Positions 15,889 through 20,563 of a stretch of DNA of 20,563 bases are shown in pieces. The notes below the pieces were generated by a model. It was not told the origin of the DNA. It saw nothing but the letters and a program-made list of their open reading frames with translations, and made no database searches. Numbering within the stretch: position 1 is the stretch's first letter; every line of letters starts with the position of its first letter. The stretch is from Curvibacter sp. (GTDB taxonomy: Bacteria > Pseudomonadota > Gammaproteobacteria > Burkholderiales > Burkholderiaceae_C), in NCBI GenBank assembly GCA_003500955.1, contig DNQP01000083.1, positions 1 to 20,563 on the forward strand. The letters are read 5' to 3'. The translations under genes were made by a program, and so were the position numbers.

Positions 15889-16875
15889 TCAGCGGTTCGC
15901 CACGGGGTAGACGCCCTGCGGACGCCAGAGCAGGATGGCGACCATGAGCGCGATGTTGGAGAACAGCGCGACCTTGGGCACCAGAAAGCCGGTGTAGTTG
16001 GCCATGAGCCCGACCAGCAGCGCGCCGATCAGCGCGCCCGTCGTGGAGCCCAGGCCACCGATGATGATGACGATGAAGATCAGCACATTGACCTGCGCGC
16101 CCATCTGCGGCACCACGTTCTGCTGGTACAGGCCCCACATCACGCCGCCCAGGCCAGCCAGCGCGCTGCCCATGACGAACACGCCCACGAAGAGGCGGCG
16201 GATGCGGTAGCCCAGGGCCTCGACCATCTCGCGGTCCTGCACGCCGGCGCGGATCAGCAGGCCGATCTTGGTGCGCGAGAGCGTCCAGGCCTGGGCGGCG
16301 AACACGGCCAGGCCCACGACCACGGCGATCAGGCGGTACTTCTCGATCGAAGCATCGCCGAGCAGCACGGCGCCGCGCATGCCCTCGGGCAGGGGCAGCG
16401 CGATCTGCAGCGGCCCCCAGATGACCTTGATCAGTTCCTCGCCGATGATCATGCCGCCCATGGTGATGAGGATCTGCTTGAGGTGCTGGCCATAGACGGG
16501 CCGTACGATGTAGCGCTCGAAGGCCAGGCCCAGCGCGCCGGCCACGAGCATGGCCACCACCATGGCGGGCAGCACGGCGACGAGGTTGCGCCAGAGCTCC
16601 TGCGAACCGGTCCAGTCACCCATGGCGCCCAGCACGCTGGTGGCCACGAAGGCGCCGAGTGCGATGAAGACGCCGTGGCCGAAGTTGAGCACGTCCATCA
16701 GGCCGAAGACCAGGGTCAGGCCCGAGGCGATGATGAAGATGATCATGCCCATGGCCAGGCCTGCAATGGTCAGCGTGAGCCAGGTGGAACCCGAGCCGAT
16801 CAGGGGCAGCGCGGCCAGCGCCAGCACGGGCACCAGCAGCAGTGGCTTGTAGTCGAAGTCCTTGTTCATCGTCAT
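15889..16875 (-). CDS. livH: Branched-chain amino acid-type ABC transporter permease, LivH family
   Basis: This is the first inner-membrane channel subunit of the importer. The 328-residue product has about 8-9 TM segments. LivH-type motifs are seen in order: IIASGLTLVFGLMDVLNFGHGVFIALGAF (about 48-76), FERYIVRPVYGQ, the ATPase-contact loop AGVQDREMVEALGYRI (about 211-226), and IIIGGLGSTTGALIGALLVG near the C-terminus. The ATG at 16873-16875 overlaps the stop of the ATPase gene upstream (ATGA), so translation is probably coupled; a second ATG two codons on is an alternative. The product ends WRPQGVYPVANR, typical of the family. Confidence 0.94.
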   Translation of the reverse strand: MTMNKDFDYKPLLLVPVLALAALPLIGSGSTWLTLTIAGLAMGMIIFIIASGLTLVFGLMDVLNFGHGVFIALGAFVATSVLGAMGDWTGSQELWRNLVAVLPAMVVAMLVAGALGLAFERYIVRPVYGQHLKQILITMGGMIIGEELIKVIWGPLQIALPLPEGMRGAVLLGDASIEKYRLIAVVVGLAVFAAQAWTLSRTKIGLLIRAGVQDREMVEALGYRIRRLFVGVFVMGSALAGLGGVMWGLYQQNVVPQMGAQVNVLIFIVIIIGGLGSTTGALIGALLVGLMANYTGFLVPKVALFSNIALMVAILLWRPQGVYPVANR

Positions 16876-17597
16876 AGCGCCAGCCCCAGCAGCGATTGCT
16901 GCAGTTCCTCGTCGCCCGCCAGCGCCTGCATGCTGCCAGCGTGGACCACGCGGCCGTTGTCCATCACGGCCACGCTGTCGCCCAGACGCTTGGCGAAGTT
17001 CAGGTTCTGCTCGACGAGCAGGATGGTCACACCGCTGCCCTTGAGCTGCTGGAAGGCCGAGATCATGTTGTCCACCATCACGGGCGCCAGGCCCTTGCTC
17101 GGTTCGTCAACGATGAGCAGGCGGCGCGGCTCGATGATGGCGCGCGAGACCGCCAGCATCTGCTTCTGCCCGCCCGAGAGCTTGCCCGCAGGATGGTTCC
17201 AGAACTTCTCCACAGCGGGGAAGAGCTGGAAGATCCACTGCAGGCGGGCCTCGTCCATCTCGCTGGCACGCCGTGCGCCACGGGCGGCCAGCAGCATGTT
17301 CTCCCTGACCGTGAGGTCGGCGAAGATGCCCATGTTCTCGGGCACGTAGGCAATGTCCAGCGCCGCGATGGCGGGTGTGGGCAAGGCCGTGATGTCCTGG
17401 CCATCGAAGGTGATGCGGCCTTGCGAAGCGCGCCACAAGCCCATGATGGTGCGCAACGTCGTGGTCTTGCCCGCGCCGTTGCGGCCCAGCAGCAGGGTGA
17501 GCTGGCCGCGCGGCACGGCCAGGTCCACGCCGTGCAGGATGTGGTAGGCCCCGATGTGCGTGTGCACGCCTTCGAGCGTCAGCAAGTTGTTGCTCAT
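16872..17597 (-). CDS. livF: ABC transporter ATP-binding protein, LivF family
   Basis: This is one of the two cytoplasmic ATPases driving the importer. The 241-residue product has Walker A GRNGAGKT (38-45), the LivF-type switch TIMGLWRASQGRITFDGQDIT, Q-loop region IAYVPENMGIFADLTVRENM, signature LSGGQKQMLAVSRAI, Walker B LLIVDEPSKGLAP, and the H-loop-region VEQNLNF (Gln in place of the usual His, as is normal in LivF). It overlaps livG upstream and livH downstream by 4 bp each, so the cluster is tightly coupled. Confidence 0.95.
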   Translation of the reverse strand: MSNNLLTLEGVHTHIGAYHILHGVDLAVPRGQLTLLLGRNGAGKTTTLRTIMGLWRASQGRITFDGQDITALPTPAIAALDIAYVPENMGIFADLTVRENMLLAARGARRASEMDEARLQWIFQLFPAVEKFWNHPAGKLSGGQKQMLAVSRAIIEPRRLLIVDEPSKGLAPVMVDNMISAFQQLKGSGVTILLVEQNLNFAKRLGDSVAVMDNGRVVHAGSMQALAGDEELQQSLLGLAL

Positions 17598-18358
17598 GCC
17601 GGCTCCTTGTTCACGCCGAGATAAGCCTCTTGCACCACTGACGAGGCGATGACTTCGGCGGGTTCGCCGTCGGCCACCAGCGTGCCGTTGTGCAAGACGA
17701 TGATGCGGTCGGCCAGCTCGCGCACCACGTCCATCTTGTGCTCCACCAGCAGGATGGTCTTGGACTTGTCCTGCTTGAGTTTTCGGATGAGGTTGAGGAT
17801 CACGGGCGCCTCGTCGTGGCTCATGCCAGCCGTCGGTTCGTCGAACATATAGACCTGCGCGTCGAGCGCCATCAAGAGCGCGACCTCAAGCTTGCGCTGG
17901 TCACCATGCGGCAGGCTGGCCACGGGCAGGTCCTGCTGCGCGCTCATGGCCACGGACTCCAGGATCTCGTGCGCACGCGCCGTCAGGCGCGCGTGGTCGC
18001 TCCAGATGCTCCAGAGGTTGAGGCCACGACGGTGCGGGCCGTCGAGTGCGGCCTGCACGGCCAGGCGCACATTCTCCAGCACGCTGAGGTTGGGAAAGAG
18101 ATTGGTCAGCTGGAAGGCCCGGCCCAGACCCGCGCGCGTACGCGCCGAGGCCGGCAGGGCCGAGAGATCACGCCCGCCCAGCAGCACCTGCCCTGCGCTC
18201 GCCGGCAACTGCCCCGAGATCAGGTTGAAATAGGTGGTCTTGCCGGCCCCGTTGGGGCCGACGATGGCCGTGAGCGTGCCCGGCTCGAAGCGGCACGAGA
18301 CGGCATTGACCGCCACGTGGCCGCCAAAGCGGATCGTGAGATTTCTGGTTTCCAGCAT
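17594..18358 (-). CDS. livG: ABC transporter ATP-binding protein, LivG family
   Basis: This is the second ATPase of the importer. The 254-residue product from the ATG at 18356-18358 starts MLETRNLTIRFGG, as the family does. Walker A is GPNGAGKTT (34-42), the Q-loop region is RAFQLTNLFPNLSVLENV, Walker B is VYMFDEPTAGMS (D173, E174) and the H-loop is LLVEHKMDVV. The signature is SLPHGDQRKLEVAL rather than LSGGQ or the usual LivG LSYGQ, a variant I believe occurs in a subset of LivG proteins. It begins 160 bp after the solute-binding-protein gene, across a possible stem-loop. No strong Shine-Dalgarno is visible, which fits reliance on upstream transcription and low translation. Confidence 0.95.
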   Translation of the reverse strand: MLETRNLTIRFGGHVAVNAVSCRFEPGTLTAIVGPNGAGKTTYFNLISGQLPASAGQVLLGGRDLSALPASARTRAGLGRAFQLTNLFPNLSVLENVRLAVQAALDGPHRRGLNLWSIWSDHARLTARAHEILESVAMSAQQDLPVASLPHGDQRKLEVALLMALDAQVYMFDEPTAGMSHDEAPVILNLIRKLKQDKSKTILLVEHKMDVVRELADRIIVLHNGTLVADGEPAEVIASSVVQEAYLGVNKEPA

Positions 18359-18422
18359 GTCCGGAGAGAGGTACTGAGGGTGGGAGCGGCGTAGCGAGCG
18401 TGCCGAGGGCAAGGCGCACAGC

Positions 18423-18480
18423 GCGCAGCGCACAGCAACCGGAACTTACTTGCGGTACGTGAGGATGGTGAGCACTGCGC
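18423..18480. repeat. Imperfect inverted repeat between binding-protein gene and livG
   Basis: An inner stem (18444-18449 with 18455-18460, 5 of 6 paired, loop TTGCG) is nested in an outer stem (18423-18433 with 18470-18480, 9 of 11 matching). It sits in the 160-bp gap 18359-18518, which holds no gene. The arrangement resembles intercistronic stem-loops that stabilise binding-protein mRNA or reduce downstream expression. There is no T-run. Confidence 0.45.
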
Positions 18481-18518
18481 AACGCCGCCATCGGCGCGCG
18501 CAGTAGCCGAGCACGCCC

Positions 18519-19715
18519 TCAGCGGTTGCGGATCGGGATGTTCATTTCCTCGGCCTTGATCTCGCGCACAAGTTCAGGCACGCCCCAGTTGAACGCCGGG
18601 TCCACCTTGATCCGGAAGTGGTACATGCTCTGCATGGCCTGGTGGTCTTCCTTGCGGAAGGTCATCTTGCCCTTGGGCGTGTCGAAGCTCATGCCTTCCA
18701 TGGTCTTGATCAGCGTGTTGGTCGCCGTGTCGCCGTTGGTCTTCTTGAGCGCCGTGACCACGGCCATGGCCGCGCTGAAACCGCCGGCCGTGAAGAAGTC
18801 CGGCGGGGTCTTGAATTCCTTGTAGTGCTGAGCCACCAGCGCCTCGTTGACCGGGTTCTTCGGGATGCCGAAGTAGTAGTAGGCCGCGCCTTCCATGCCC
18901 GGGAACTGCTTGTAGGCCGTCATGGCCGGCAGGATGTTGCCACCCGTGGCGATGTCGATGTCGTGGCGCTTGAGGTCCATGTCGGCGATCTTGAAGGGAT
19001 TGCCGCCGGCCCAGATGATGAAGATCACCTTGCGGCCCGGCAGGCCCTTGAGCTTGTCGATCATGCGCTGGCCGCCAGCGGTGAAGTCGGTGGTGGCCGG
19101 GGGCAGGTACTCCTCGTGCACGAGCTTGGCCTTCTTGAGCGCTTCCTTGAAGGCCTTGACGCCGTCCTTGCCAAAGGCCGAGTCCTGGGCCATGGTGACG
19201 ATGTTCACGCCCTCCTTGTCCAGGGCCACCGCGTTGGCGATGGCGTCCTGGCTGCTGTTGCGACCGGTGCGGAAGATGTACTTGTTCCACTTGTCGCCGG
19301 TGATGGAGTCGGCGACGGCCGGCTCGACCAGCAGGATCTTCTTGTATTCCTCGGCCACGGGCAGCATGGCCAGGGCCACGGGCGAGGCCGTGGGGCCGAC
19401 GGCCAGGTCCACCTTGTCGTCGCCGTAGGCGGCGGCCAGCAGGCTCTTGCCCAGATCGGGCTTGCCCTGGTCGTCCTTCTCGATCACGACGATCTTCCTG
19501 CCAGCGACTTCCATGGTGCCGCCAGTGGCGTAGTTCAGGCCCATCATCAGACCGGTCTGCGTCTGCTTGCCGTAAGCCTCCAGCGGGCCGGTCTTGCTGT
19601 AGATGTGGGCGATGCGAATCTCCTTGCCCTGGGCCAAGGCGGCCCCCGACAGGGCCAGAGCGGCCAGGGTGGCGCCGCTCAGGCAGGCGCGCGCGATCCA
19701 ATGACGTCTTTGCAT
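18519..19715 (-). CDS. Periplasmic solute-binding protein of a branched-chain amino acid-type ABC importer
   Basis: This periplasmic receptor captures the substrate and delivers it to the LivHM-like channel. The 398-residue product begins MQRRHWIARACLSGATLAALALS, a Sec signal peptide with likely cleavage after ALA28, before QGKEIRIAHIYSKTGPLEAYGKQ. The type-I periplasmic-binding (leucine-binding) fold is indicated by GLMMGLNYATGG, VDLAVGPTASPVALAMLPVAEE and GFSAAMAVVTALKKTNGDT. I chose the ATG at 19713-19715 because of its GAGGAG site and signal peptide; the frame remains open upstream but through the sigma-54 promoter. It is first in the operon and under the -24/-12 element at 19752-19767. 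The ligand is unknown; family members bind amino acids, amides, aromatic acids and others. Confidence 0.95.
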   Translation of the reverse strand: MQRRHWIARACLSGATLAALALSGAALAQGKEIRIAHIYSKTGPLEAYGKQTQTGLMMGLNYATGGTMEVAGRKIVVIEKDDQGKPDLGKSLLAAAYGDDKVDLAVGPTASPVALAMLPVAEEYKKILLVEPAVADSITGDKWNKYIFRTGRNSSQDAIANAVALDKEGVNIVTMAQDSAFGKDGVKAFKEALKKAKLVHEEYLPPATTDFTAGGQRMIDKLKGLPGRKVIFIIWAGGNPFKIADMDLKRHDIDIATGGNILPAMTAYKQFPGMEGAAYYYFGIPKNPVNEALVAQHYKEFKTPPDFFTAGGFSAAMAVVTALKKTNGDTATNTLIKTMEGMSFDTPKGKMTFRKEDHQAMQSMYHFRIKVDPAFNWGVPELVREIKAEEMNIPIRNR

Positions 19716-19721
19716 ACAGGT

Positions 19722-19727
19722 CTCCTC
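19722..19727 (-). promoter_or_regulatory. Shine-Dalgarno GAGGAG fixing the binding-protein start
   Basis: GAGGAG on the minus strand is 6 nt before the ATG at 19713-19715, and is the strongest ribosome site in the operon. Confidence 0.85.
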
Positions 19728-19751
19728 ATGAGCATAGTTGTGCTTTGGTTC

Positions 19752-19767
19752 TGCAGGGAACGTGCCA
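19752..19767 (-). promoter_or_regulatory. Sigma-54 (RpoN) -24/-12 promoter of the transporter operon
   Basis: On the minus strand TGGCAC-GTTCC-CTGCA has a perfect -24 TGGCAC and the invariant GG and GC doublets exactly 10 nt apart. Only the first T of the -12 TTGCA differs. The predicted start is near 19741, giving a leader of about 26 nt that contains the GAGGAG site. An activator gene for sigma-54 polymerase lies just upstream. Confidence 0.85.
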
Positions 19768-19772
19768 GGCTG

Positions 19773-19785
19773 CAAGTCCTTGATT
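19773..19785 (-). promoter_or_regulatory. Possible IHF-like site between promoter and enhancer
   Basis: On the minus strand AATCAAG is followed after 3 nt by TTG, one base short of the IHF consensus spacing (WATCAAR-N4-TTR). Its place, at about -32 to -44, suits a DNA bend between enhancer and promoter, but the match is imperfect. Confidence 0.25.
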
Positions 19786-19818
19786 TCATTGGAGATCACT
19801 CCAACTCTCCAGATCTAA

Positions 19819-19835
19819 AGACTGAATTTCAGACA
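19819..19835. promoter_or_regulatory. Enhancer palindrome UAS2 (promoter-proximal)
   Basis: AGACTGAATTTCAGACA is a 17-bp near-palindrome (CTGAA-N-TTCAG core) centred at 19827, about 86 bp upstream of the predicted start. It shares its core and outer bases with UAS1, with centres 42 bp apart. Confidence 0.65.
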
Positions 19836-19848
19836 ACTATATGTCTGA
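19829..19848. repeat. Perfect inverted repeat TCAGACA-N6-TGTCTGA
   Basis: TCAGACA and TGTCTGA pair perfectly around ACTATA. The left arm is also the right half of UAS2, so half-sites overlap. It may be a third binding site or a dimer-bridging half-site. Confidence 0.6.
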
Positions 19849-19860
19849 ATAAAATACAAA

Positions 19861-19877
19861 TGACTGATTATCAGACA
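19861..19877. promoter_or_regulatory. Enhancer palindrome UAS1 (promoter-distal), overlapping the activator gene's stop
   Basis: TGACTGATTATCAGACA is a 17-bp palindrome symmetric except at the third positions and the centre, centred at 19869, about 128 bp upstream of the predicted start. It covers the stop codon (19871-19873) and last codon of the activator gene. Confidence 0.65.
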
Positions 19878-20563
19878 GTCAGATCGGCCAATTCCGCCAG
19901 ACGCTCATAGAGCGTGGCGCGCGAAATCCCCAGCATCTTCGCCGCCGCCACCTTGTTGCCGCCGCAGGCCTGCAGGGCGGCGGCGATGGCCCGGCGCTCC
20001 AAAGCGGCCACCTGCTCCGCCAGCGGGCGCAGCGGATCACCCGCCTCGGCAGCGACAGGCGCCACGGACAGCGGCGCCTCCAGCTGTTCGATGCCGGTCT
20101 CGCGTAGCACCTGGGCGATGCGCGCGCCGTCGATGCGGCTGCTGTCGCCCAGCAGGCTGGCCTGTTCCAGCACATTGCGCAGCTCGCGCACATTGCCGCG
20201 CCAGCGCTGCGCGGCCAGCAGGTCCAGCGCATCGGCCGTGTACTCGGGCTGCGGCAGGCCGCTGCGCTGCGCAATGTCCTCGCCCAGGGCCTCGACCAGG
20301 GCCGCGATGTCGGCGCGTCGTTCGCGCAGCGGCGGCACGCGGATGGGCAGCACATTGAGGCGGTAGTAGAGGTCTTCCCGGAAACGCCCCTCGCGCACCA
20401 GCTGGCCCAGGTCGCGCGAGGTGGCAGCAATCACCTTGGCCTCGAAGCGCATCAGGCGGTTGGAACCCAGGGGCTCGAACTCGCCCTCCTGCAGCGCACG
20501 CAGCAGCTTGGCCTGCAGGCCCGGCGGCATGTCGCCGATCTCGTCGAGGAAGAGCGTGCCGCC
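19871..20563 (-). CDS. Sigma-54-dependent transcriptional activator (Fis-type HTH), C-terminal part
   Basis: This is an AAA+ enhancer-binding protein that remodels sigma-54 RNA polymerase; its 5' end lies outside the window. The 230 visible residues begin at Walker B (GGTLFLDEIGDMPPG). They continue with LLRALQEGEFEPLGSNR, sensor I VIAATSRDL, the arginine-finger region GRFREDLYYRLNVLPIRVPPLRER, and sensor II with WRGNVRELRNVLEQA. A variable linker follows, then a C-terminal Fis-type helix-turn-helix (LQACGGNKVAAAKMLGISRATLYERLAEL). The Walker A and GAFTGA motifs and the sensory N-terminal domain are cut off, so the signal is unknown. It is transcribed in the same direction as the transporter operon, 155 bp upstream of it, and is the obvious candidate regulator. 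No terminator is seen after it. Confidence 0.95.
   Translation of the reverse strand, partial: GGTLFLDEIGDMPPGLQAKLLRALQEGEFEPLGSNRLMRFEAKVIAATSRDLGQLVREGRFREDLYYRLNVLPIRVPPLRERRADIAALVEALGEDIAQRSGLPQPEYTADALDLLAAQRWRGNVRELRNVLEQASLLGDSSRIDGARIAQVLRETGIEQLEAPLSVAPVAAEAGDPLRPLAEQVAALERRAIAAALQACGGNKVAAAKMLGISRATLYERLAELADLTV

Noticed and set aside
19716..19799. Extended N-terminus for the binding protein (in-frame ATG at 19799)
   Set aside because: It would place the sigma-54 promoter inside the gene and put 28 residues ahead of a normal signal peptide; the GAGGAG site supports the later start.
18618..19910. Plus-strand 430-codon frame opposite the binding-protein gene
   Set aside because: It runs antisense through the binding-protein gene and the sigma-54 control region; composition is shadow-like.

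Overview
The window is GC-rich and densely coded on both strands, with 4-bp start/stop overlaps and short spacers. It looks like a chromosomal segment of a betaproteobacterium, most likely Burkholderiales of the Comamonadaceae type. The support is the codon bias, the tRNA-Leu–tig order, the hpnCDE squalene genes and a LivFGHM-type operon. This assignment comes from gene content and style, not from a database match. I see no mobile element, CRISPR array or prophage, and no stretch over 300 bp without a gene.

Layout. (1) 1-1264, minus strand: tRNA-Leu(UAG), a strong terminator and the 5' part of trigger factor (tig), which runs off the left edge. (2) 1405-5740, minus strand: a two-gene RND efflux operon (lipoprotein membrane-fusion protein, then inner-membrane pump). 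It is read from a near-consensus sigma-70 promoter with a palindromic, TetR-like operator abutting its -10. No outer-membrane channel and no TetR gene lie in the window. (3) 5811-8808, plus strand: hpnC-hpnD-hpnE, the three-enzyme route from farnesyl diphosphate to squalene (hopanoid precursor), divergent from the pump. A membrane-anchored Ntn-hydrolase of the penicillin/AHL-acylase family follows 38 bp later. (4) 11361-13859: a HAD hydrolase (minus) divergent from ferrochelatase hemH (plus) with only 19 bp between start codons, then a glutathione S-transferase-like gene (minus) whose stop codon overlaps that of hemH. (5) 13924-20563, minus strand: an enhancer-binding activator of sigma-54 RNA polymerase (C-terminal part), then a periplasmic solute-binding protein, two ABC ATPases, two branched-chain-amino-acid-type permeases and an alpha/beta hydrolase translationally coupled to the last permease.

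The most interesting part is region 5. The 155-bp gap between the activator gene and the binding-protein gene contains a textbook -24/-12 element (TGGCAC-N5-CTGCA). Upstream of it are two related palindromes centred 42 bp apart, at about -86 and -128 from the predicted start. A 160-bp gap between the binding-protein gene and the ATPase genes can fold into an imperfect stem-loop, as in other transport operons that overproduce the binding protein. Together this reads as a self-contained, sigma-54-controlled uptake-plus-hydrolysis module for an unidentified, probably ester-, lactone- or ring-cleavage-type substrate.
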